Shown here: piece by piece, positions 47,136 to 56,163 of the stretch
Numbering within the stretch: the stretch's first letter is position 1
Layout: each line of letters starts with the position of its first letter
Origin: an uncultured Rubripirellula sp.
GTDB taxonomy: Bacteria > Planctomycetota > Planctomycetia > Pirellulales > Pirellulaceae
Assembly: GCA_938045805.1 (NCBI GenBank)
Contig: CALIBL010000055.1
Location: 56,926-120,925 of the forward strand
Direction of reading: 5' to 3'
DNA: 64,000 nucleotides
Program-made: the position numbers and the translations under genes
Notes under the pieces: model-generated
Databases searched by the model: none
Seen by the model: the letters and a program-made list of their open reading frames with translations, nothing else
Told to the model about the DNA's origin: nothing

Positions 47136-47170
47136 ATAAAAAAAGCGAGAAGCCGATAGGCTTCTCGCTT
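47136..47170 (-). terminator. Rho-independent terminator for the metalloprotease gene
   Basis: A twelve-base stem, AAGCGAGAAGCC (47143-47154) pairing with GGCTTCTCGCTT (47159-47170), with a T run on the minus strand. It ends 31 bases beyond the protease stop codon and lies between two convergent genes. Confidence 0.88.
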
Positions 47171-47200
47171 CAAGATTGAACCGCTATGGATGTAAGGCTA

Positions 47201-50164
47201 TTACTGAGAAATCTCTTCACGACCAATCATCATCATGACTGGTCCTCGAGAAGCGGTGCCGCCGTAGGTGTATCCGGCCTCAAGAGCCCGCTCAATTCGC
47301 TCGACTGTCTCAGCAAGGTGTGCCTTGGAATAAGGATCCATTTTCTCACCACAGCGTTCCACAGTCCCTGAAACCTTTGAGGCAAGCGAACGGAGTTCCA
47401 TCCGAGCGAGATTGCTGATTGCGTTAAACGCAGCAGTATCGTTCGCATCTTCAAGAATCAAATCGACCAGACGCTGCATATGCTCACGCTGCAAGTTTCG
47501 ACGCAAGGATGAAATCATCGGCTTACGTGCTGAGCTGTCATCTGGGCAATCTCCGTCGAGTTCGGACCAAACCTCACTGGTAACACTTCCCAACAATTCA
47601 GGGAGGGTCAGCGTATCTTGATCCGCTGGCAAACGCATTTCGTTGTCATAAACCCTCCTCAATGTGGTTGGATTCATCAACCATGTCAAAGCGGAGGATT
47701 GAACACCAAGCACTCGATCGTGAATTGGCCAAGTGGCTTCATTGGACATGGAAGAACGAGATCCTCCATCGAGCCACTTATCAACACTCATCCGTTCGAG
47801 CAACTCGGGTGTTAACCCGTAAGCGGCATCCCTAAACGTGTTCTCAATCACGAACTTTAGAGCAGCACGCTGTTGCTCAGGTGGAACAACCTCAACAGGG
47901 GCACGATCGCCAGGATCGCCTTTCTTGTCGCGATTGACAAAGGCTCCACCGATCCAATTGGCCATCATGCTCCCGGCACGAGTTTGCAAACTCAAGGTCA
48001 ACTCATAACCTCGTCGCGCCTTGGCCCAACTGTCGCCGTCTTTAACAAAGCGGGAGAGAATTCGCTCTCGATAAAGATTGATCAACCGAACCTGCTCCTG
48101 TGCGTAATCGAGCGGATCTTTTGAGAAGTCGTATCGACGCGCCAAAGGATCGGGACCGGCAGTGTCTTCATCTGTTGCATACTGCAATTCCGGCTCACTG
48201 CATCGCTTGAGAATTTCGGGAAGACGCTTCTCATCGAACGTGTAACCGTAATCAATCGCCCAAAAATCGTACGGCCCAATGTCGATCATCGCGAAGTCGC
48301 CCTGAACATCGCCGGACTCAAAACGATAATTGATGGGCGTGTAATCCATTACCGATGCTGTGAACGTCTGCTGACCTTTCACCTCTTCGCTGTTGATCTC
48401 ATCTAAAGTGAACAAAGCGGAAGCTTTGAAGTTGTGTCGCAGACCCAGTGTGTGCCCGACTTCGTGAGCGACAAGATCAGCAAGCAGTGGTCCGACGAAC
48501 CATTCAGGCATACCGTCAAGAAGATCAGCCTCGACGACCTTCTCCTCTTCGCTCGAATCATCACCTTCCTCGGTTGATTCCTCTTGGGACTCTTCACCAT
48601 CTGCATCTTCTTTGGATGCATCTTCATCTTCGCCTTTTTCAGATCCCTCTTCGTCGGAAGAATCCTCTTCATCCTTCTTCTTTTTCTTGGACTTTTTCTT
48701 CTCTGCATCATCGGCTTCGATCAGCGTCAAAGCCCAGTTCATGCGAGTCAAAGCGAGATCGAGACTACGACCGCTCGCAGCCATACATAGCCCGTTCTTC
48801 TGGCTAACCCGACCGTAGAGACCATCGAACTCATCATCACCCAACAGTGTTGGATCTGCCTGAGCAAGACCGAATCCAGCCATCGGCTGATAAGCTTCTT
48901 TGGCCAATTTCTCTCGCAGGAAGTTCGCCTGCTCGGCGGGAGCCATCCGCACGCGAGGATCCCAAGTTGGATGTCGACCTAACCAAGCAAGAGTTTCTGC
49001 GGAAACACCCTCCATAGCTAGTTGTGGCATCAGGTCTTCGTAATTGAAATTAAAGTGTCTAATCCAGCCGTCAGTCAGGATGATATCCGCATCCAAAATC
49101 TGTCCTGTCATCGGGTGAACTCGGCTTGGGCCAATTGCTGTACCGATGTCATTGTTCAACCAACGGATAAAGTTGTATCTGACATCCTCGGGATCTTTCT
49201 CCATATGCGCTTTACTCACCGCATCCTGGTATTCGATCACGATTGCGTCGACCAAACCAACTTTTTCGAAAGCCTTATTCCAATAGTCCACCCCCGCCTT
49301 GATCCAACGTCGGTATCGCACCGGAGCAGTGTGCTCGACGTAGAATCGGATTGGTTCTTTTGGAGGACTCTTCTTCAGGGCAGGGTCGCGTTTCTCAAGT
49401 CGCCATCGATTGATATAGCGAACACGCGTCTCGTCGTCGGTGTACTTGCTGAGATCCGAAAAGGCAGTGGTGAAATACCCGACGCGCTCGTCGGCGACGC
49501 GTGGCTTGAAACCGGAAGAGGCAGAGGGTACCTCACTGAATGAATAATGAATGGTCTGGAATCGTCCACTATTTCCCACGATCTCAAATGCCACCTCAAC
49601 GTTGTCCGGAAAGACTTTGGCAGATGCTAGTTTTGAGATCCGTGAGTTCGTTACTCTTACTGACGAACCAAAAAACCGAGTCGCATTTCCAACTAGAAGT
49701 GAATCAAGGTCGATGACAGGTCCGCCCGAGGGCCCCATTGCCACAATGGGGATGTCCAAAAGGACTTGGTCCGTAAAAAGTCGCTTCACGGAAGCCTTAC
49801 TTTCTGCGTCACCGGTTGCGCGAATATCAAGATTGGGAGCTACTAACGCGAGGCGATCATCGTACCGTCGCCATTCAACCACCCAATCGCCAGACTGCAA
49901 CCCAGCGTATCGGTCGCCGCTGCTGACGGTCAAAGCGATAAAGAACTGCTTTCCCGCGAAGGTTTTCGGTAGTTCACCGAGCAATTGAGAATCAGAGGTT
50001 CGTGACCAAAGACTGAACAATCCCTTGGGATTCTCCTGCCCCGTCACTGGGACTTTGGTATAGCCCTCTGACACCTGGTCAAAGGGGGGTAATGCTGCGG
50101 AAGCCGAATGCTGCCCGAAGAGGGCAAGTAGAGCAATCGCTGCAATTCGATTGAGCTTTTTCAT
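47201..50164 (-). CDS. Secreted zinc metalloprotease (DUF5117/metzincin-like) with a charged insert
   Basis: A 987-residue secreted protein with a clear signal peptide (residues 1-23). The zinc site is HEVGHTLGLRHN at residue 567 and after, the extended H-E-x-x-H-x-x-G-x-x-H of metzincins, with SVMDYTPINY as the likely Met-turn. The N-terminal 300 residues (VEVAFEIVG, RFYVEHTAPVRYRRWIKAGVDYWNKAF) match the DUF5117/zincin family found in Bacteroidetes and Planctomycetes. Directly before the zinc helix is an insert of about 60 residues that begins with a lysine run and continues as Asp/Glu/Ser repeats. Possible role: extracellular or periplasmic protein degradation. Upstream lies a long non-coding stretch. 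Confidence 0.85.
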   Translation of the reverse strand: MKKLNRIAAIALLALFGQHSASAALPPFDQVSEGYTKVPVTGQENPKGLFSLWSRTSDSQLLGELPKTFAGKQFFIALTVSSGDRYAGLQSGDWVVEWRRYDDRLALVAPNLDIRATGDAESKASVKRLFTDQVLLDIPIVAMGPSGGPVIDLDSLLVGNATRFFGSSVRVTNSRISKLASAKVFPDNVEVAFEIVGNSGRFQTIHYSFSEVPSASSGFKPRVADERVGYFTTAFSDLSKYTDDETRVRYINRWRLEKRDPALKKSPPKEPIRFYVEHTAPVRYRRWIKAGVDYWNKAFEKVGLVDAIVIEYQDAVSKAHMEKDPEDVRYNFIRWLNNDIGTAIGPSRVHPMTGQILDADIILTDGWIRHFNFNYEDLMPQLAMEGVSAETLAWLGRHPTWDPRVRMAPAEQANFLREKLAKEAYQPMAGFGLAQADPTLLGDDEFDGLYGRVSQKNGLCMAASGRSLDLALTRMNWALTLIEADDAEKKKSKKKKKDEEDSSDEEGSEKGEDEDASKEDADGEESQEESTEEGDDSSEEEKVVEADLLDGMPEWFVGPLLADLVAHEVGHTLGLRHNFKASALFTLDEINSEEVKGQQTFTASVMDYTPINYRFESGDVQGDFAMIDIGPYDFWAIDYGYTFDEKRLPEILKRCSEPELQYATDEDTAGPDPLARRYDFSKDPLDYAQEQVRLINLYRERILSRFVKDGDSWAKARRGYELTLSLQTRAGSMMANWIGGAFVNRDKKGDPGDRAPVEVVPPEQQRAALKFVIENTFRDAAYGLTPELLERMSVDKWLDGGSRSSMSNEATWPIHDRVLGVQSSALTWLMNPTTLRRVYDNEMRLPADQDTLTLPELLGSVTSEVWSELDGDCPDDSSARKPMISSLRRNLQREHMQRLVDLILEDANDTAAFNAISNLARMELRSLASKVSGTVERCGEKMDPYSKAHLAETVERIERALEAGYTYGGTASRGPVMMMIGREEISQ

Positions 50165-50470
50165 AATTTATCTATTTCTAGAAGAGGAACGAGATCCTTC
50201 AACGGTAGGTCACTTGATCTAAGACGTCGTGCAAAAACCGTCATCCAGCGTTATTCCGTGCGAACCATGCCCGCACAACCGGAACATGCTCCTTTCTGCT
50301 CGGTAAAATTCGCTGGTGCGAGAGACGAAATGGATTTCCATCTCATCAACCGCGCAACAGCACCAAAATTCACCGAATAACAAGACGACGTTAACCAATC
50401 GGGAGTGATCAAAAGACAATAAAACACGGGTTGGCGATACGCTGTTGATCACTCAGACCATTTTGACGAC

Positions 50471-50484
50471 CGACCATTTGGTCG
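50471..50484. promoter_or_regulatory. Palindromic operator-like site
   Basis: CGACCA and TGGTCG are separated by two bases, and imperfect outer arms (GAC and GTC) extend it. It lies about 306 bases upstream of the metalloprotease start and could bind a dimeric regulator. Confidence 0.3.
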
Positions 50485-50636
50485 AGGTCATGATATTCAG
50501 CCTGCTGATCGAAAACCCGACTCTCCCACCGGTGTCCTTCTATCTTAACCTTGCCGCCCCTTTTAAACCGGGAGAGATAGGTAACTTATTTATTTTTTTG
50601 GTCACCAAAAAGCACGAGAAAACTAGATCGCGAAGA

Positions 50637-50666
50637 GCACCCCCCAAAGAGGTGCCTCTTGGGTGC
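50637..50666. other. Strong bulged hairpin upstream of glyA
   Basis: GCACCC pairs with GGGTGC and AAGA with TCTT, around a GC-rich loop, with a four-base bulge on the 5' arm. There is no T run, so it is not an ordinary terminator. It lies upstream of the proposed glyA promoter. Confidence 0.4.
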
Positions 50667-50803
50667 CCGTGATTCATCAAGATCAATTCCCATTTCTTCT
50701 TGCTAACACTAGGGTTTGTTGATTCTTTGCGGCGTTAAACCCGCCGAGAAAAATACCTGATGGTTGAGAATGCTCTGTTGATGCGGTCACTAGCCGGCGG
50801 ACA

Positions 50804-50832
50804 TTGACGATTCGTGTCCTTGGGCTGAGAAT
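50804..50832 (+). promoter_or_regulatory. Candidate sigma-70 promoter of glyA
   Basis: TTGACG at 50804-50809 and GAGAAT at 50827-50832 with a 17-base spacer. The -10 box is only a partial match. Transcription would begin about 107 bases before the glyA start codon. Confidence 0.4.
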
Positions 50833-50945
50833 TATCAGTTCGAACGCAATTGCATGGACGCCCCGACCCTATCGGCCTTTTCGATTCTCATTACTTGGAT
50901 CAACAAAGGCCTTCCGTCTTTTCACTCATCCAAAAACGATATCGA

Positions 50946-52208
50946 ATGAAATCTTTGCCTCAGCAAGATCCACAAATTTGGGAAGCCATTGAAGCCGAAG
51001 CAGCGCGTCAGCAAGACGGCCTAGAAATGATTGCAAGCGAGAACTACACCAGTCTCGCGATCATGGAAGCTGCCGGCAGCATTCTGACTAACAAATACGC
51101 CGAAGGCTATCCTGGTCGTCGATACTATGGCGGTTGCCACCATGTTGATGTAATCGAGACGCTTGCGATTGACCGAGCCAAAGAGCTATTCGGTGCAGAG
51201 GCAGCAAACGTTCAGCCGCACAGCGGCTCCCAAGCCAATACCGCTGTCTATCTGAGTTGTTTGAAACCGGGTGACACCGTCCTTGGACTCGACCTTGCCC
51301 AAGGCGGGCATCTCACACACGGGATGCGTCTTAACATCAGCGGTCAGCTCTATAACTTCCACTCTTACGGCGTTGACCCCGAGAACCACCGACTTGATTT
51401 TGATCAAATCGCCTCGCTGGCTCGCGAACATCAACCCAAGCTGATCGTGGCGGGTGCGAGTGCATACCCTCGAGAGATTCCCCATGATCGGTTTGCTGAA
51501 ATCGCCAACGAGGTTGGTGCTTTATTGCTAGTTGATATGGCTCATTACGCTGGACTTGTTGCTTCAGGCGTCCACAACAGTCCGGTGCCATATGCTGATT
51601 TTGTGACCACAACAACCCACAAGACTCTTCGAGGCCCCCGAAGTGGACTCATCCTGTGCAAGGAAGAACGCCTCAAAGATATTAACCGCAGCGTGTTCCC
51701 CGGAACGCAGGGCGGTCCATTGATGCATGTGATAGCGGGGAAAGCGGTTTGCTTTGGCGAAGCAATGACGGATGACTACAAAGCTTACGGGCAAGCTGTT
51801 ATCGACAACGCGAAGACTCTGGCTGAAACTCTAATGGGTCTTGGACTACCACTGGTCAGTGGCGGAACCGACAACCACCTGATGCTTGTCGATGTCACTG
51901 CACTCGGTCTCGGGGGTAAGCGGGCCGAGGCCGTCCTAGATCAGTGCGGAATCACGGTGAACATGAACATGATCCCATTTGATACTCGCAAGCCTATGGA
52001 TCCATCAGGCATCCGTATCGGGACTCCGGCACTGACCACTCGTGGCATGGGAGTAGACGAGATGAAACAGGTTGGGAATTGGATTCATCAAGCACTCGAG
52101 GGTGCTGATAACGACTCAACACTGGAAAGCATTCGCCAGGAAATCTCGGCTCTGTGCCAAAATTTCCCAGTACCAGCGGGGCGTGTTGCTGCGGTAAATC
52201 CTGTTTAG
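50946..52208 (+). CDS. glyA: Serine hydroxymethyltransferase
   Basis: A 420-residue PLP enzyme that converts serine and tetrahydrofolate to glycine and methylene-THF. The PLP lysine is in [14 protein letters not shown], and family motifs [25 protein letters not shown] and [15 protein letters not shown] are all complete. The ATG at 50946 gives the normal family N-terminus; the frame continues upstream to 50850 without family similarity. Length matches the family (about 415-430 aa). A single-domain response regulator gene follows after 144 bases on the same strand. Confidence 0.97.
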   Translation: MKSLPQQDPQIWEAIEAEAARQQDGLEMIASENYTSLAIMEAAGSILTNKYAEGYPGRRYYGGCHHVDVIETLAIDRAKELFGAEAANVQPHSGSQANTAVYLSCLKPGDTVLGLDLAQGGHLTHGMRLNISGQLYNFHSYGVDPENHRLDFDQIASLAREHQPKLIVAGASAYPREIPHDRFAEIANEVGALLLVDMAHYAGLVASGVHNSPVPYADFVTTTTHKTLRGPRSGLILCKEERLKDINRSVFPGTQGGPLMHVIAGKAVCFGEAMTDDYKAYGQAVIDNAKTLAETLMGLGLPLVSGGTDNHLMLVDVTALGLGGKRAEAVLDQCGITVNMNMIPFDTRKPMDPSGIRIGTPALTTRGMGVDEMKQVGNWIHQALEGADNDSTLESIRQEISALCQNFPVPAGRVAAVNPV

Positions 52209-52352
52209 AATACAGGAATTGAAATCTGGCGAGAATGTCTTTGAGGATCCAATCCCGAGCCACGATGATACCACTGGCGATTGAAGCGAGTGGTTCCCAC
52301 CTTGCGAGACGGACTTCGTTGACTTGTCTTCTCTGTAGCAAAAGCTAACTTC

Positions 52353-52787
52353 ATGCACCGAATTCTGATTGCCGACGACAACGATGCAAATCGAGAATTA
52401 CTCGAAGCCTATCTGATCAATATCGACTGTGAACTTGAAACATCCGTTGATGGTCAGGACACACTCGAGAAGATTGAAGCATTTAAGCCAGACTTAGTCT
52501 TGCTTGACGTCATGATGCCCAAACTGAGTGGCTTCGAAGTTTGTCGTCAGATCAAAGACAACCCCGAAACCAGCCGAATCATGATTTTGATGGTCACCGC
52601 TCTCAACGAACTCGGGGACATCGAGCGTGCAGTCAACTCAGGTACGGATGACTTTCTGAGCAAACCGGTCAACCGCGTTGAGTTAACAAAGCGTGTTGAG
52701 AACATGCTCAAACTCAAAGGGACCGAAGACGAACTTGAACGCCTTCGAAAATACATCGAAGAAATGGAAAGTCGGTCAGACGGCTAA
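52353..52787 (+). CDS. Single-domain response regulator (receiver domain)
   Basis: A 144-residue receiver domain with no output domain. The acidic pair is in ILIADDNDANRELL, the phospho-acceptor aspartate in LVLLDVMMPKLSG, the threonine in LMVTALNE and the lysine in FLSKPVN. The C-terminus is a charged helix (LKGTEDELERLRKYIEEMESR). The sequence is of the PleD/DivK-like type. It lies tail-to-tail with a PAS-GAF-receiver gene, 69 bases apart. The cognate kinase is not evident in the window. Confidence 0.9.
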   Translation: MHRILIADDNDANRELLEAYLINIDCELETSVDGQDTLEKIEAFKPDLVLLDVMMPKLSGFEVCRQIKDNPETSRIMILMVTALNELGDIERAVNSGTDDFLSKPVNRVELTKRVENMLKLKGTEDELERLRKYIEEMESRSDG

Positions 52788-52856
52788 GTCCATTTAAACT
52801 CTCTCAGCTGGATCCAGCACACATTGCCTCATCGACCGATAACGGCTGATGCCGGG

Positions 52857-54635
52857 TCAATCAGATGACGGCGTTGAATCGCTACCTTCGGAGGCAACCC
52901 GTAGAGGATCCGACTCGTTCAATTGAAGTACCGTGTTGATCACATCAATCAATTGATCCAACCGGAAAGGCTTGAACAAGACACATTTCGGATGCAGTCC
53001 GTTTTGCCTTGCCTTCACGATTGAATGCCCCGGGTCATATCCGAATCCCGTCATCAAGACCATCGGGACTCGCTGCATGATTTTTCCGAGACGAAGCATC
53101 AGTTGATAACCACTGTAGTCCGGCAAGCGGATATCGCTGATGATCACGTCATAACTGTCAAAGCCGCCGCTACTACGGACCATCAAGACTGCCTCATCAC
53201 CCTTGTGAGCCGTCTCCACAATGCATCCATATTTTTCTAACAGGCGATGAGCATCCTCACGGACCAGATTGTCCGCGTCAACGACCAAAATCTTTTTACC
53301 TCGAAGAGCCAAGTTCTGGGCTGTCTCTTCACCGACTGGAACCGCCTCGATTGGCGTCATCTTTTCACCAATCTGCTGAATCGTTTGCTTGATATCGCGA
53401 GCGTTTTGCAAAATACAACGTAGCCGATCTACCACTTCGGTGCTGTGCCCAATGTATCCTTCCATCACATTGACGGCGTCATTGAGGATCTCATCCACGG
53501 GCAAGGCAACTGCACTGTGAATGGCATCGCAACTTTGCTGCGCCGTGTTGGCTTTTTGTGCGACGAGCAGCTCAAGCGTATTGAGAGCGAAGGCTACATC
53601 TCGGGCAAAAATCTCTAAAAACTGAAGGTCGCTATCTGAAAACGCGGCTGTATCTGGGCTTTCAACATTAAGTGTTCCAAGAACCTGATCATGCAGAATC
53701 AATGGAGCGGTGATCGAACTATTGGTATTGGTGGCACCTGGCAGAAACAGGGGATCGTTTTCGACATCCTGACAAACGTAACTGCGCCCACTCGCAGCGA
53801 CGTAGCCGGTCACACCATTTCCCTGCGGGTGTGCGTAGAGTTGACGATCCGCGGCATCTTGATCAATCCCAACACTCAACAACGGAACGAGATTACCGGT
53901 CGAATGCTCCAATAGCCGAATTTCAATCACTTGGAAATTTAACAAATCACTTAGGTAGTGCCTGATGTTCTCTTTCAGCAACTCGATGCGTTCATCCACT
54001 TCCATCATGAAGATTTCATTGGGACGTAGATCCGCCAAATCTCTTCCCGCCTGATGAATCGCTTCTAGTTTTTGCTGCTGAAGGATTTCCTTGGTGATGT
54101 CATGAATCGTGACAATCAATTGCTGTGATTTTTGAGGATGCTCAATCGTTGATACGTTGATCTGAAAATAACGATTGTCATCTGCTTGTAGTGTGCTGTT
54201 ACCGTCTTCACCGGTAACCATCGTTGTGTGAAATGGTGAAAAATCAGGCCCCATAATTTCTGGGTTACCCAGTAATTCGTAGAAATCTAATCCTACTGCA
54301 GTATCTTCTGTCTTTTCCGCCCACTCCAACAACCTGCGGTTGGCCCACAGGACACGATGATCAAAATCGATTAACGCGACCCCTTCGGGCATGTCGCGCA
54401 GCATGGCTCCGCTTTGAGCTAATCCTCGAAGCTCACTAACACGAGGGAACTGATCCCGAGTGATCCAGACACCCTCGACCAGAGGCTCACTCAATTCATC
54501 GAGTACGGGAACCGAGCCATCGAGCAGGATGATTTGTTCGCTTCCAAAATTCGTTGGCATCCCAGATGGATCGCCGATACAAATGTATTTCCGTTGCTCA
54601 TTGTCGGAGCAAGATTCCTGAAGCGATCGATTCAT
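52857..54635 (-). CDS. PAS-GAF-receiver signalling protein without kinase domain
   Basis: A 592-residue cytoplasmic protein. A PAS domain covers about residues 80-185 (MPEGVALIDFDHRVLWANRRLLEW). A GAF domain covers about 205-365 (IRLLEHSTGNLVPLLSVGI, ITAPLILHDQVLGTLNVES). A helical linker runs to about 450. A receiver domain covers about 455-575 with KILVVDADN, the phospho-acceptor in VIISDIRLPDYSG, a threonine in VLMTGFG and a lysine in LFKPFRLD. No HisKA H-box and no GHKL ATPase motifs are present, so it cannot autophosphorylate as a histidine kinase. It may be a phosphorylated sensor-adaptor acting with an external kinase. Confidence 0.85.
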   Translation of the reverse strand: MNRSLQESCSDNEQRKYICIGDPSGMPTNFGSEQIILLDGSVPVLDELSEPLVEGVWITRDQFPRVSELRGLAQSGAMLRDMPEGVALIDFDHRVLWANRRLLEWAEKTEDTAVGLDFYELLGNPEIMGPDFSPFHTTMVTGEDGNSTLQADDNRYFQINVSTIEHPQKSQQLIVTIHDITKEILQQQKLEAIHQAGRDLADLRPNEIFMMEVDERIELLKENIRHYLSDLLNFQVIEIRLLEHSTGNLVPLLSVGIDQDAADRQLYAHPQGNGVTGYVAASGRSYVCQDVENDPLFLPGATNTNSSITAPLILHDQVLGTLNVESPDTAAFSDSDLQFLEIFARDVAFALNTLELLVAQKANTAQQSCDAIHSAVALPVDEILNDAVNVMEGYIGHSTEVVDRLRCILQNARDIKQTIQQIGEKMTPIEAVPVGEETAQNLALRGKKILVVDADNLVREDAHRLLEKYGCIVETAHKGDEAVLMVRSSGGFDSYDVIISDIRLPDYSGYQLMLRLGKIMQRVPMVLMTGFGYDPGHSIVKARQNGLHPKCVLFKPFRLDQLIDVINTVLQLNESDPLRVASEGSDSTPSSD

Positions 54636-55229
54636 CGATCTCGTTCTCCCAAACTACACCCGCCTACGTGCAGCTTACCGCTCGCCAAAGAGAAAAGCGG
54701 TAGCGATTGTGCCCTCAATCGATCTGCTGCCCAAAACGCTAAAGTCATTACTTGTTGCGATGATCTTTGAATAATAGGTAACGGTCGACCGTTTGTCATA
54801 GGTCGATCACAAGAGGTCGACGAGTTTCTTGATGTTGGTCGGCACTTGGTCGCGCTTGGCTTGATATGATTATCACTCACTAGGGAAGGACCGCCTCCCA
54901 GAGCGGACAACAACGGAGCAAAACACACCGCTGACGCTAATCTGACGTAAATTTCACTATCGCGCACATGATCGAGCCCCTACCGAAATCCTCACGGTGA
55001 AACGAAAAGTCTTTTTAAGGATTTGGACGAAAACGCTTCACCGGTTGAATGTTCCAAGCAGCGGACGACCTGGCCGGTGGAACACGCCAACGGCATCATT
55101 GATTGGATCCGTCGGGGGATGAGTAGAGTCAACCGGCTCGTTTATACTTCTCTGCTCACGGTCTGCATCAATGTCTGCCCCAACCGCTCAATTGATACCC
55201 ACTTACCGCTTTCTCAAGGATCGCTAGTT
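54636..55229. other. Intergenic region with clustered GGTCG motifs
   Basis: About 594 bases between divergent genes. Open frames here (including a 111-codon frame on the minus strand) have no ribosome site or protein features. A palindrome and four more GGTCG sites lie at 54780-54853. Confidence 0.5.
54780..54793. promoter_or_regulatory. Perfect 14-base palindrome, possible operator
   Basis: AACGGTCGACCGTT is fully self-complementary. It lies about 144 bases upstream of the PAS-GAF-receiver start and is followed by further GGTCG copies at 54801, 54815, 54837 and 54848. Confidence 0.45.
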
Positions 55230-56018
55230 GTGCAATACGTCGATGTGAAAATCCACCAAGCCGTGGCGACCGTTTTGCTACAGCGGCCATCGATTTGTAA
55301 CGCGTTAAGCCCTCAGATGCTTGAGGAATTGAACACCGCGTTTTCAGACATTCATCAAGAAAAGAGAGTTCAAGCTGTGGTGCTCTCAGGTAGTGGACCA
55401 CATTTTTGCTCAGGATTGGACCTAAACACGCTGCTGGCAATCAGCGATTTGGAGGCTAGCGAAGCGTTACCGCAATGGTTTTCAATCTGGGAACGTCTCC
55501 GTGAATTGTTCGAAACGATGCTGCGGTTTCCAAAACCGATTATTGCGGCGATTGACGGAGGTGCGATCGGTGCGGGCTTGGGATTAGCCCTAGCATCAGA
55601 CTTAATTGTCAGCAGTGAGAATGCGTTTTTCGCATCACCAGAAATACAACTCGGTCTTGCCGCCGGTCCAACCGCAGCGTTGCTGCACTTCCGCTTTGGC
55701 TCGCGAGTGACAACTCAGATGCTTCTCGCCGGCTACAGCCTTCCCGCAGGCGAAGCACATGCACTGAATCTGATCGATCGACCGGTTACCTCTGAACAGA
55801 TTTGGGTGAGAGCAAATGAACTAGCAAGCCAATGCGCATTGGCACCAAGGGAATCGCAACAAGCTACCAAACGAATCCTCAATGAATGTATTGGTGAACA
55901 ACTTATGACGCAACTTGCTGCCGGCGCTGCACAAAGTGTTGCAGCATGCACAACCGATGCGGCAGGGGAGGGCATAAGGTCCTTTCTTGAAAAACGAGAA
56001 CCTGTATGGCCGGCCTAA
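55230..56018 (+). CDS. Enoyl-CoA hydratase/isomerase family protein
   Basis: A 262-residue crotonase-superfamily protein, the usual length for the family. The oxyanion-hole segments are VVLSGSGPHFCSGLDLNTL and IDGGAIGAGLGLALASD. The second catalytic glutamate is present in SPEIQLGL, but the first (in the G-G-x-E position) is replaced by leucine in GAGLGL. The GTG at 55230 is chosen because AAGGA lies nine bases upstream and family similarity begins there; the frame is open to 55023. It may be an isomerase or another crotonase rather than a hydratase. No other beta-oxidation gene is adjacent. Confidence 0.83.
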   Translation: MQYVDVKIHQAVATVLLQRPSICNALSPQMLEELNTAFSDIHQEKRVQAVVLSGSGPHFCSGLDLNTLLAISDLEASEALPQWFSIWERLRELFETMLRFPKPIIAAIDGGAIGAGLGLALASDLIVSSENAFFASPEIQLGLAAGPTAALLHFRFGSRVTTQMLLAGYSLPAGEAHALNLIDRPVTSEQIWVRANELASQCALAPRESQQATKRILNECIGEQLMTQLAAGAAQSVAACTTDAAGEGIRSFLEKREPVWPA

Positions 56019-56163
56019 ACAACGAATGGGTATCGGTTCAGCATACTGTCGCACTTGATACATCTAGACCTTCTTGCACCTTGCTCAACCAACCACTGAC
56101 GCTGTGAACGTATCACCAGCACTCATCATCTCGAACACGCCACCCTTGAGACACTTCATCGCT

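Larger units (their letters stand above)
50165..50945. other. Intergenic region between the metalloprotease and glyA
   Basis: About 780 bases between divergent genes, with no convincing open frame. It holds the palindrome CGACCATTTGGTCG (50471-50484), a stronger hairpin at 50637-50666 (GCACCC and AAGAGG arms pairing with GGGTGC and CTCTT), a small hairpin CGGCG/CGCCG near 50731-50748, and a candidate glyA promoter. The glyA frame is open upstream to 50850, but that part lacks serine hydroxymethyltransferase features. Confidence 0.55.

Noticed and set aside
48448..48818. Long frames on the plus strand opposite the metalloprotease insert
   Set aside because: They mirror the acidic low-complexity codons of the real gene (repeats of Ser/Phe) and have no start signals.
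50445..50672. A 75-codon plus-strand frame in the protease-glyA interval
   Set aside because: It runs through the hairpin at 50637-50666, has no ribosome site and its composition is not protein-like.
54632..54967. A 111-codon minus-strand open frame upstream of the PAS-GAF-receiver gene
   Set aside because: It overlaps the start of that gene and the GGTCG cluster, has no ribosome site and no protein-like pattern.
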